From CAVURW01 sp963743595 (GTDB lineage: Bacteria; Verrucomicrobiota; Verrucomicrobiia; Methylacidiphilales; UBA1321): a stretch of DNA of 6,350 bases. The stretch spans positions 1 to 6,350 of the forward strand of contig CAVURW010000192.1 in the NCBI GenBank assembly GCA_963743595.1, in the 5' to 3' direction. Every line of letters starts with the position of its first letter. Position 1 is the first letter of the stretch. Positions 1 through 6,337 of this stretch are shown here, piece after piece. The translations under genes were made by a program, and so were the position numbers. The notes beneath the pieces are model-generated. The model saw only the letters and a program-made list of their open reading frames with translations, searched no databases and was not told the DNA's origin.

Positions 1-2202
1 CACGGGTGTGAAAATCTCAAAGCGCGGATTGCCTGGACAAGACTGATGCATACCGATCGCGCAAAGGACGTACCATGCAGACATTTGCCCAGTATCGTCG
101 TCGCCGGGCATGCCTTCAGGACCGGTTAAATAAACCTTTTCTGATTGGAGAACCCACTTTTGCGTCAGCCAGGGCGCACCGGACCAATTGAATAAAAATG
201 GAATGAGTTCCGTCGGTTCGTTCACCGGATTATTATAGGGATTCCACCAGGGCTCCATCCCCTTTTTGTGATAGGGATTTCTAGTGCCGCTGTATGGACT
301 CCAGGTGGTGAAATCGGGAGTCCTCGCAAAAAAGTCATTTAACTTCGCGGTAAAAAGCTCGTTGCCGCCGTTGAGCTCGATCATCCCAGGGATGTCATGG
401 TAGGCCGTCCAGCCTGCCTGATATACCGTCGCCTCCCGTGTCGTCCTTTCCTCGAGCAATCCCGTCCATGGCACAAAGTTACCGTCACCGTCTTTAGCGC
501 GAAACCAGCCTTTCCATTCAGGCTTTGAATCCGTGCCCTCCTTGTCATAAGTCCAAGCCTGTTGGGGATCAAAAAGCTGCTTATAGTTCTTCGAAAGCTC
601 CATATATTTTGCAGCATCCTCTTTATTTTCGACTGCATCTGCAAGCTGCGCCATATTCCAGTCGCAAAGGGAATATTCCATCGTCTCCGAGATATTTCCA
701 GGACTATAACCTTGTTTGAAAATACCATACTTATTCGTACTATTTACTGCAATCTGATAAGCTTTGGTCAGATCAAAGCTTCGAATTCCTTTTTGATAAG
801 CATCGTTAACGACAATAATATCTGGATTTCCAATCATACACTGAGTGTAGCAACCCATGATTTCCCAGCGATTATAAAGTCCGGTCCCATTGGTTTCGGC
901 TAGGGACATCATGCTGTTAATTTGATCACTGACGACCGTCGGATCGATTAAAGTTAGAAGAGGATACTCGCTTCGATAAACATCCCAACCGCTAAATATG
1001 GTCCGATTTGTAAAACCGTCTGCGTGATGAACTTGCTTGTCTCCACCGATGTAATTTCCGTCCAGGTCTCCAAAAATTTGGGGAAACTGTAAAGCGCGAT
1101 ATAAAGCACTATAATAAATCGTCTTGTCATCCTCGGTACCACCTTCCACTGCTAAACGGCCTATTTCCTGAGACCAGGCTGCACGCGCCTGTTGATGCAA
1201 TTTATCGAAATCCCAGTCGGGAATCTCGGCGGCAAGATTAGCACGTGCTCCCGCCAGACTGACAAAGGAGATACCGGCTTTAACCAATACGGAGTCGCCT
1301 GCCTTCGTCGGAAACTCAGAATAGAACCCGAGATGTGTACCTTCCATTTCTTTACAATCCGGGAGGACTTGAGCACTCTTGCAAGCCTCTGCAAAATCTG
1401 GACTATTCGTATTAGTCTTTCTGGTCAACTTAAAAGAAGGGTCGGTCCATTCAGGTGGGAGGGTTGCGCTCCATACGCCCGTTTTGGTAAAGGGTTTACT
1501 GAACTCGAGATGGTAGTAGACGTTGTAATTGCAGCCGCCACCAAACGACCAACCACCCCAATTTTCCTTATATTGGATCTCTCCTTCGATCGTGTGGTCG
1601 TCCACTACTTTCACCGTTTGATGCATTGAGGTGCCGCCGTTTCGGTGCGAAAGGTCGATTTGAATGCGGGACTGCTCATTGTCTGGAAAGGTAACGCGCA
1701 GCATTCCACTGTGTGGAGCTGCGGTTGCTTCAGCACGAATATTGTAGTCGGCCAGAGTGACAGCATAATAACCGGCTGAGGCTTGTTCGGTCGATTTGGA
1801 AAAGCTCGAGGAGTAGCCATGCACCTTGTCAACTTGCCCCCAAAAGCTGTGCAAGGGCCCGGTGGTTGGTGATACTAATACATTCCCCAGTTCGGCACCA
1901 TCCGCTCCCCCCAAATGGGTGAAGCTCAACCCGTAAATTGTCGAATCCGAATAGTAGTACCCCACGCCATGGCCGGTGTCTGGACTGAGTTTTACCATGC
2001 TCAGGGGAGTGGTTGCGCCCGGAAAATCCTTTCCCTGATGTCCCGTGCCAATAAAAGGGTCAATGTAATCGACTGCATCCTTGGCTTGAAGAGACTGAAA
2101 GCAAAGCAATGTCATTAACCCGCTTATTCTCCATAACCAACGTACGCTTGAATCGTTTTGAGCGATTGACCCATTAAAATTAATATTATTATTTTCTGAC
2201 AT
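1..2202 (-). CDS. GH92 family alpha-mannosidase, secreted (C-terminus beyond the window)
   Basis: This is a glycoside hydrolase family 92 protein. Known members are exo-acting, calcium-dependent, inverting alpha-mannosidases that trim mannose from N-glycans, mannans or other mannosides. The minus-strand frame is open for 734 codons from ATG 2200-2202 to the window edge. An in-frame TAA lies two codons upstream of that ATG, so no earlier start is possible; no clear Shine-Dalgarno is seen. Residues 1-21 are Asn-rich, residues 22-38 are hydrophobic (WLWRISGLMTLLCF), and signal peptidase cleavage is plausible after SLQA (residue 40). Family landmarks in order: DPFIGTG (48-54) with FPGATTP soon after, GLSFTHLGGADG around His96, GWDVYRSEYPLLTLIDP from about 405, the likely general-acid Glu590 in REATVYQAGW with HD at 602-603, and the Asp cluster GDDDTGQMSAWYV (700-712) that carries the proposed general base. 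The last visible residues, FEIFTPV, normally sit roughly 80-100 residues before the end of the family. It is divergent from the next two genes. The exact linkage cleaved cannot be read from sequence. Confidence 0.93.
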   Translation of the reverse strand, partial: MSENNNINFNGSIAQNDSSVRWLWRISGLMTLLCFQSLQAKDAVDYIDPFIGTGHQGKDFPGATTPLSMVKLSPDTGHGVGYYYSDSTIYGLSFTHLGGADGAELGNVLVSPTTGPLHSFWGQVDKVHGYSSSFSKSTEQASAGYYAVTLADYNIRAEATAAPHSGMLRVTFPDNEQSRIQIDLSHRNGGTSMHQTVKVVDDHTIEGEIQYKENWGGWSFGGGCNYNVYYHLEFSKPFTKTGVWSATLPPEWTDPSFKLTRKTNTNSPDFAEACKSAQVLPDCKEMEGTHLGFYSEFPTKAGDSVLVKAGISFVSLAGARANLAAEIPDWDFDKLHQQARAAWSQEIGRLAVEGGTEDDKTIYYSALYRALQFPQIFGDLDGNYIGGDKQVHHADGFTNRTIFSGWDVYRSEYPLLTLIDPTVVSDQINSMMSLAETNGTGLYNRWEIMGCYTQCMIGNPDIIVVNDAYQKGIRSFDLTKAYQIAVNSTNKYGIFKQGYSPGNISETMEYSLCDWNMAQLADAVENKEDAAKYMELSKNYKQLFDPQQAWTYDKEGTDSKPEWKGWFRAKDGDGNFVPWTGLLEERTTREATVYQAGWTAYHDIPGMIELNGGNELFTAKLNDFFARTPDFTTWSPYSGTRNPYHKKGMEPWWNPYNNPVNEPTELIPFLFNWSGAPWLTQKWVLQSEKVYLTGPEGMPGDDDTGQMSAWYVLCAIGMHQSCPGNPRFEIFTPV

Positions 2203-2341
2203 AAATTAGTTGAACGTTTTAGCTCGGGGACGGGCAGTCTTGAACACAAACCCTATATAAATCGCAATCAATCACCATTTATAACGGAAAATGCTATGCC
2301 CTATTCCCGCCATGAAAAGCGTATCAGGAATCACAGAGCAA

Positions 2342-2402
2342 GACAGAGGTCTAATCGATGAATTTGCGACATTCTCCCTTGCTTCCGCAGTTGATCTCTG
2401 TC
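2342..2402 (+). promoter_or_regulatory. Candidate antiterminator stem in the propeller-gene leader
   Basis: GACAGAGGTC at 2342-2351 can pair with GATCTCTGTC at 2393-2402. All ten positions pair, with one G-T wobble (2349 with 2395). The 3' arm takes up 2400-2402, which are the first three bases of the 5' arm of the terminator-like hairpin at 2400-2416, so the two stems cannot form together. The 41-nt loop contains a minor TGCG/CGCA helix (2365-2368 with 2386-2389). A second ACAGAG (2333-2338) could also pair with CTCTGT at 2396-2401. This is the geometry of an antiterminator/terminator switch. The function is inferred from base pairing alone. Confidence 0.35.
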
Positions 2403-2422
2403 GGATAATCACCGACTTTTTT
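2400..2422 (+). terminator. Intrinsic-terminator-like hairpin with T6 in a 5' leader
   Basis: GTCGG (2400-2404) pairs perfectly with CCGAC (2412-2416) around a 7-nt loop, and six T residues follow directly (2417-2422). The stem is short but GC-rich. No plus-strand gene lies upstream, because the neighbour on that side points away. A working terminator here would therefore act on a leader transcript of the propeller gene or end a small RNA. It sits about 40-60 bp before the candidate start codons. Confidence 0.45.
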
Positions 2423-2460
2423 AGTCAAGTGTGTGTATGAGAATGCTCACAATACCCAGC

Positions 2461-3411
2461 ATGAACATGAGACTCATCACACTTGCTTTCCTGACGGCAT
2501 GGCTGCTCCCAGTCGCGGCGTTTGGCAGCGATGAACTCACCGGTGCGGTCTCGAAAGAAAGCGGATTTGCCATGAAAGGGTGGTTCGTCTGGTGCGGTTC
2601 AGTGATCAAGGTTGGCGACCAATATAACATGTTCGCATCGCGCTGGCCGGAGGAGACCAAGTTCCCCGAAGGCTATCGCACAAATTCGGAGATCGTCCGT
2701 GCCACCGCACCCCGGCCGGAGGGGCCGTATGTTTTTCAGGAGGTGGTAATTGGAAAGCGCGCGGCCGGAAAGTGGGACAGTGGGATGGCGCACAACCCGG
2801 CGATCTACAAAATCGGCGACACATTCGTCCTCTATTACATCGGTTCTGATGTCGGCTCGCACTTCCGTCACATCGGCATTGCAACTGCAAAGGCGATTAC
2901 CGGTCCGTGGACGAGGCGGGACCAGCCTCTCGACCTTGGCATTGCGTCCGACGCGAATAATCCGGCGGCCTGTTTTGAGGCGGATGGCAGCGTGAAACTA
3001 ATATGGCGCACGGGCAACCTGCGTGTCTGTATCTCGACGGCACCCTCATTCGAGGGGCCTTACACGCTGGCTAACAGCAACCTTTGGCCCGCAGCCAAGC
3101 TGGAGGATTTTTCCTTTTTCAAACTCGGAAGCGAATATCATGTCATTTGCGAAGACAACGCTGGCAACGTAACCGGCAACGAGCGTTGGGGCGCACATCT
3201 GTTTTCCGCCGATGGAGTCAACGACTGGAAGCCTTGGCGCGACCCGGTGGCATACGATCACCGCATCCGTTGGACCGAGGGTGGAGACTTGATCGCGACC
3301 CGTCGCGAGCGCCCGTGGGTCCTGATCGAGAATGGTAAACTCACGTATTTGTTTACTGCGGTGTTTGACGGCCAACGCACATGGAACCAACCGGTCCCGC
3401 TTAGATTGTAG
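2461..3411 (+). CDS. Secreted five-bladed beta-propeller glycosidase-like protein (GH43/GH117-like), activity unknown
   Basis: The 316-residue protein has the motif series of the furanosidase-type five-bladed propeller proteins related to GH43, GH32 and GH117. Such enzymes usually release terminal sugars from polysaccharides or oligosaccharides. From Met 2461, residues 1-22 form a signal peptide (MNMR, then LITLAFLTAWLLPVAAFG), with cleavage near FG|SDE. In-frame ATGs at 2437, 2443 and 2467 and a GTG at 2431 are alternatives. None has a good ribosome site, and 2461 gives the most typical signal peptide. Blade motifs: WFVWCGS (41-47) followed by YNMFASRW, NSEIVRA (75-81), EGPY, HNPAIY (111-116) with FVLYYIG, ANNPAA (165-170), LEDFSFF (214-220), and RRERPW (281-286) with LTYLFTAVFDG near the C-terminus. 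The repeated pattern of sheet, hydrophobic strand and GPY/GPW turns supports a propeller. I cannot place the classical Asp/Asp/Glu triad with confidence. The neighbouring GH92 and lyase-like genes make a glycan-degrading role likely, but the substrate is unknown. Confidence 0.85.
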   Translation: MNMRLITLAFLTAWLLPVAAFGSDELTGAVSKESGFAMKGWFVWCGSVIKVGDQYNMFASRWPEETKFPEGYRTNSEIVRATAPRPEGPYVFQEVVIGKRAAGKWDSGMAHNPAIYKIGDTFVLYYIGSDVGSHFRHIGIATAKAITGPWTRRDQPLDLGIASDANNPAACFEADGSVKLIWRTGNLRVCISTAPSFEGPYTLANSNLWPAAKLEDFSFFKLGSEYHVICEDNAGNVTGNERWGAHLFSADGVNDWKPWRDPVAYDHRIRWTEGGDLIATRRERPWVLIENGKLTYLFTAVFDGQRTWNQPVPLRL

Positions 3412-3433
3412 GTCGGAAGTTCCACTTCTGACC
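3411..3433 (+). terminator. Strong hairpin immediately after the propeller gene
   Basis: GGTCGGAAGT (3411-3420) pairs with ACTTCTGACC (3424-3433) around a TCC loop: ten base pairs with one G-T wobble (3415 with 3429). The stem begins on the last base of the TAG stop. There is no T-tract on either strand, so it is not a textbook intrinsic terminator. It could still end transcription, protect the 3' end of the mRNA, or be one copy of a dispersed palindromic repeat. The rest of the 244-bp gap to the next gene shows only a weak 5-bp hairpin (3482-3494). Confidence 0.4.
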
Positions 3434-3643
3434 CCGAATTGGAATGTTCATCGCCTTTGATAAGTTCACCTTTCTTCGGAAATGCTACGAGCATCAAATA
3501 TCTAAGGACCTAAGCAATCCAGTTTCAAGCTGACATAACGGTTGAAGTGCAATCTGTCGAACGTGTCTGGAGTAGCCCGCACATTTTGGATGAAAGGCAG
3601 TATATTTCTAGAGCAAAGCAACTTCAGGTCGCTTGTGTTGTTT

Positions 3644-3648
3644 GGAGA
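3644..3648 (+). promoter_or_regulatory. Ribosome binding site of the lyase-like gene
   Basis: GGAGA lies 7 nt before ATG 3656. It is the only convincing Shine-Dalgarno in the window. It fixes the start at 3656, because the frame is open further upstream to a TTG at 3542, and a signal peptide follows directly from this ATG. Confidence 0.75.
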
Positions 3649-3655
3649 TGACGTG

Positions 3656-6337
3656 ATGAAACTCGTCTCTTGCTTTGCCAGACTGATGCTGCCCGTATGG
3701 ATTTGCGTTCTAGCTGTGGCCGCCCCTGTGGAAACTGCCCCGCCGTTGAACACGCCTCCGCAGGACCAGGGCCTGCCGTATACAAGATCGGCGCATGAAC
3801 TTGCGTTAGCCCGTATTAAGGAGGGAATTGCCGTCTTTGCCGGAAGTCGCTACGGCTACATCCATGGCATAAAAGTTCGCTTGGATGACAAAGATTTGCT
3901 TCACGCGGAGGCCGTGGAAAAAGAGGGAGTGGTCTACGTGCCGGGTTCGTTTGCCGCTCTAGTGGGGCAACCCAATCTCCAGGTGCCGCCTGTGCCAGCG
4001 GAGTTGGCGTCGATTTCCGATCGCTGGGTCTACGCGCCCAGTGACCTCGTTAAAGATAATCCTGGCCTACTCAAAGACACACCTTCTGCGGGAGTGGCGA
4101 CGATTACCGTGGGCGATCAGCTTTACTATTCTTTAGCGGATATCGGGCGCAAGCAGGGGCTGATCGTCACCGAACTGCCGAGTGGTTTGGTCTACCTGGG
4201 CAAGAGTTCCCTGAGCTTTAAAGAGGAGGAGAAGACTCTGCTGGAAAGCGTGATCACGCTGTTCGATACACCCGAGAAATACGCCGACCCGGATATCGCA
4301 ACGAAATACATCCCTACTTTGAATCGGCAAGGTCGCTGGACCGACCATGTAAAGGTCACTCCCGAGCAATTGGCGATTCTGAATGGCCCGGAAACCGATT
4401 GGCCGACGACACCGAAAAGCCAATATGACTTAATTGGTTTTAATAGCGCGTTACTGGGTTCGGTTTTGCCTCCGCCTGGAGTTTATCCGCGCGTCCTTTT
4501 TAGCCCTGAAGATGTTCCGGTTATTGCGGCTCGGATCAAGAGCACAACGGTGGGGAAAATGTCCTTGATCGAGATGCAGAAACTCTTTGAGAAAACATGG
4601 TGGGACCCTAGTACATCAGACGGTCAAGTCTTCCAGAAACTGGCTGATGGCGATGTTAAAGGGCTGGAGTGGGATTGTCTCCCAGGTACGCCAGCGGGAT
4701 GTTATCCCCATGTATTTAAGGGACAGAAGCCCGGGATCTATAACTCCCATATTTACTACAATGAACAATGCCTCACTAGCATGGCACTCTATTGTTTGCT
4801 AACCAATGACGATGTCCATGGCCGCCAGGCCGCTGCTGCAATCGCGAATTACTACAAACTCCGCGAGCCGCTTTTGGATGAAATCAATTCCATAAGTGAC
4901 TCTGAATATGGCAGCAGCTTTCATCGTCCCGATGGTTCGCTCGTCACGCTAGAGGGCTTGGGATCCGTCGGCGGTTGGAGAACCCACGGTGGCTTAGGCG
5001 GTGGAATCGGTGCTCATATGGACCTGGGGCTCGCCTTGGACTTTTCAGGAAAATGGATGACTCCGGAGCAGAAGGATGGAATGCGCCGATTCATTGCCAA
5101 GGCCACCTACGGGTACCGGGCCTATGGTCAAAATGGCCCGAGACGCTGGCGGGATGTCAACTGGGTGGCGTGGGATCTTTCCAGCTATCTCGCATTGGCT
5201 TCCATTGAGGGGTTAACCGGGTTCGACCCGGAAGCGTATGCGTCCGAAACGGAAACGGTGAAAGCATTTTGCGATTTTGGAATCGATGACGCTGGAGTGA
5301 TTTATGAGTCGAACGGTAAGACGCCCGGCGGCCTTCAGTTTCTAACGTTGGCGATGACTGGGATGGCCCGACGGGGTGAAAATTATTTTGGCCACCCTCA
5401 CATTCGGAAATTTCTGGAGGCGCAAGTCCAGAGCACTTCTCCCACTGGACTGGTGGTGGTGAACAGCGGCACACAATATTCCCCCTACAGTCGACAGCGC
5501 CTCTCGTATCAGTTTCTTCTCGAAATGAAGGGCTTTTTTCCTTCGGAACGGTCGGCGGATTATCTGCTTGGATCAGGCAATCAATCCGACACTGTGGATG
5601 AGGATTTCGTTCAACAGGCCATGCCCGGGGCCAAACTGCCGTTAGACCTGACTCCGTGGAAGAAAAAGACTGGAGATGCAGTCCAGTCGTTTTCACTGGA
5701 CTCATTTCCGGCTCAAGTCGATGCCGCTATTCACAAGCTGCGGCTCCCCGGCCCTACGTACCCAGGCTTCGTGCCGGGTCTTTTGTTGGATGGAGATTGT
5801 CAAGAAACCACTCGTGAAGAGCTCAAATTGCCTCTGGATTTTAGTGATAACGAACATGGACTTTTCTCCAGTTACAGTGATCGCTCACCGCAGGCGGCCT
5901 GGATCAATATGTTGGTGCGTCCCGATCATTATTTGGGCGCCGGTCATCATCATGCGGATGGGGGCATGTTCCACTTCTCTGCCCTGGGAATCGATTGGTT
6001 TACTCAGTCTCCCTTTGATCAATCTTACGAAGGGAAGTACTTCAATCTGGTCCAGGTAGATGGCCATTCTGAGCCGGAATCGGTCGCTGGAAATGCCTAC
6101 AATGCCCGAGCGAAATACCTGGGAGCCGCGATAGAGCCCTCGGCGGCGGCGGCCTCAGCCGACCTGACGTATGCCTACAGCTATCGTTGGTTGACTCAGC
6201 CGCCCAAGGTTTGGACTGATCAACTCTCCAGCATGGGCTGGGAACTCGAGCCGAATCCAGACGTCCTCAAGATCTTTGCCGGAACCACCCGCTATAAGAT
6301 GCGCCCTTGGTGGCCCACGAAGAATACCAGAACTTGA
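3656..6337 (+). CDS. Heparinase II/III-type polysaccharide lyase-like protein with N-terminal stalk domain, C-terminus probably truncated
   Basis: This 893-residue secreted protein has the architecture of heparinase II/III-like polysaccharide lyases, which cleave uronate-containing polysaccharides by beta-elimination. Residues 1-27 form a signal peptide (h-region LMLPVWICVLAVAA). Residues about 68-185 resemble a copper-amine-oxidase-like N-terminal (stalk) domain, seen in VRLDDKDLL, GVVYVPGSFAALVG and a second half with YYSLADIGRKQGL and SGLVYLG. The alpha/alpha-toroid starts at YPRVLFSPEDVPVIAARI (277-294) and includes LALDFSGKWMTPEQK, RDVNW (499-503), MARRGENYFGHPH (570-582) and surrounding helices. 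The beta-sandwich begins near 730 and carries GAGHHHADGGMFHF (761-774), matching the His/Asp-rich motif of the heparinase II/III domain. The segment that usually reads HNT-V-VDG is here FNLVQVDG (796-803). The frame ends 123 residues after the HHHAD motif, soon after YKMRPWWPT, where relatives normally continue for well over 100 residues. A frameshift or early stop is therefore suspected. It follows the propeller gene on the same strand after 244 bp and may be a separate transcription unit. The substrate is not evident. Confidence 0.85.
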   Translation: MKLVSCFARLMLPVWICVLAVAAPVETAPPLNTPPQDQGLPYTRSAHELALARIKEGIAVFAGSRYGYIHGIKVRLDDKDLLHAEAVEKEGVVYVPGSFAALVGQPNLQVPPVPAELASISDRWVYAPSDLVKDNPGLLKDTPSAGVATITVGDQLYYSLADIGRKQGLIVTELPSGLVYLGKSSLSFKEEEKTLLESVITLFDTPEKYADPDIATKYIPTLNRQGRWTDHVKVTPEQLAILNGPETDWPTTPKSQYDLIGFNSALLGSVLPPPGVYPRVLFSPEDVPVIAARIKSTTVGKMSLIEMQKLFEKTWWDPSTSDGQVFQKLADGDVKGLEWDCLPGTPAGCYPHVFKGQKPGIYNSHIYYNEQCLTSMALYCLLTNDDVHGRQAAAAIANYYKLREPLLDEINSISDSEYGSSFHRPDGSLVTLEGLGSVGGWRTHGGLGGGIGAHMDLGLALDFSGKWMTPEQKDGMRRFIAKATYGYRAYGQNGPRRWRDVNWVAWDLSSYLALASIEGLTGFDPEAYASETETVKAFCDFGIDDAGVIYESNGKTPGGLQFLTLAMTGMARRGENYFGHPHIRKFLEAQVQSTSPTGLVVVNSGTQYSPYSRQRLSYQFLLEMKGFFPSERSADYLLGSGNQSDTVDEDFVQQAMPGAKLPLDLTPWKKKTGDAVQSFSLDSFPAQVDAAIHKLRLPGPTYPGFVPGLLLDGDCQETTREELKLPLDFSDNEHGLFSSYSDRSPQAAWINMLVRPDHYLGAGHHHADGGMFHFSALGIDWFTQSPFDQSYEGKYFNLVQVDGHSEPESVAGNAYNARAKYLGAAIEPSAAAASADLTYAYSYRWLTQPPKVWTDQLSSMGWELEPNPDVLKIFAGTTRYKMRPWWPTKNTRT

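Larger units (their letters stand above)
2312..2440 (+). other. Possible small ORF or leader peptide (42 aa), low confidence
   Basis: An ATG at 2312 opens a 42-codon frame beginning MKSVSGITEQ and ending FFSQVCV, with its TGA at 2438-2440. That stop overlaps an in-frame ATG of the propeller gene at 2437 in an ATGA arrangement, as in translationally coupled genes. The frame runs through both the antiterminator-like and the terminator-like stems. There is no Shine-Dalgarno before it and I recognise no family, so it may be a chance frame. It could be a leader peptide only if the true start of the downstream gene is at or near 2437. Confidence 0.2.
2203..2460. other. Divergent intergenic region with the leader of the propeller gene
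   Basis: This spacer separates the divergent GH92 and propeller-protein genes, so it should hold promoters for both directions. I see AT-rich tracts (TATATA at 2254-2259 and TATAAC at 2280-2285) but no convincing -35/-10 pair on either strand. TTGAAC occurs twice in direct orientation (2210-2215 and 2240-2245), with starts 30 bp apart. The right half carries the attenuator-like structures and a 42-codon open frame, described separately. No RNA gene or mobile element is recognisable. Confidence 0.6.

Noticed and set aside
562..903. 113-codon plus-strand open frame
   Set aside because: It lies antisense to the GH92 gene, whose frame is continuous and full of family motifs; the translation has no recognisable domain.
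1192..1629. 145-codon plus-strand open frame
   Set aside because: Antisense shadow of the GH92 coding frame with low-complexity, unfamiliar translation.
2254..2285. TATATA and TATAAC as sigma-70 -10 boxes
   Set aside because: Neither has a reasonable -35 element at 16-18 bp on either strand, so no promoter is called.
3482..3494. ATGCT-ACG-AGCAT hairpin
   Set aside because: The five-bp, low-GC stem has no T-tract and is within chance expectation.
3542..3655. N-terminal extension of the lyase-like gene from a TTG codon
   Set aside because: The extra 38 residues precede a good signal peptide, and a clear GGAGA site lies just before ATG 3656.
5157..5705. 182-codon minus-strand open frame
   Set aside because: Antisense to the alpha/alpha-toroid coding region of the lyase-like gene; its Pro/Ser/Arg-rich translation is typical of a shadow frame.
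6140..6156. GCGGCGGCGGC run
   Set aside because: It encodes a short Ala-rich segment in the lyase-like protein and does not look like a regulatory or unstable repeat.
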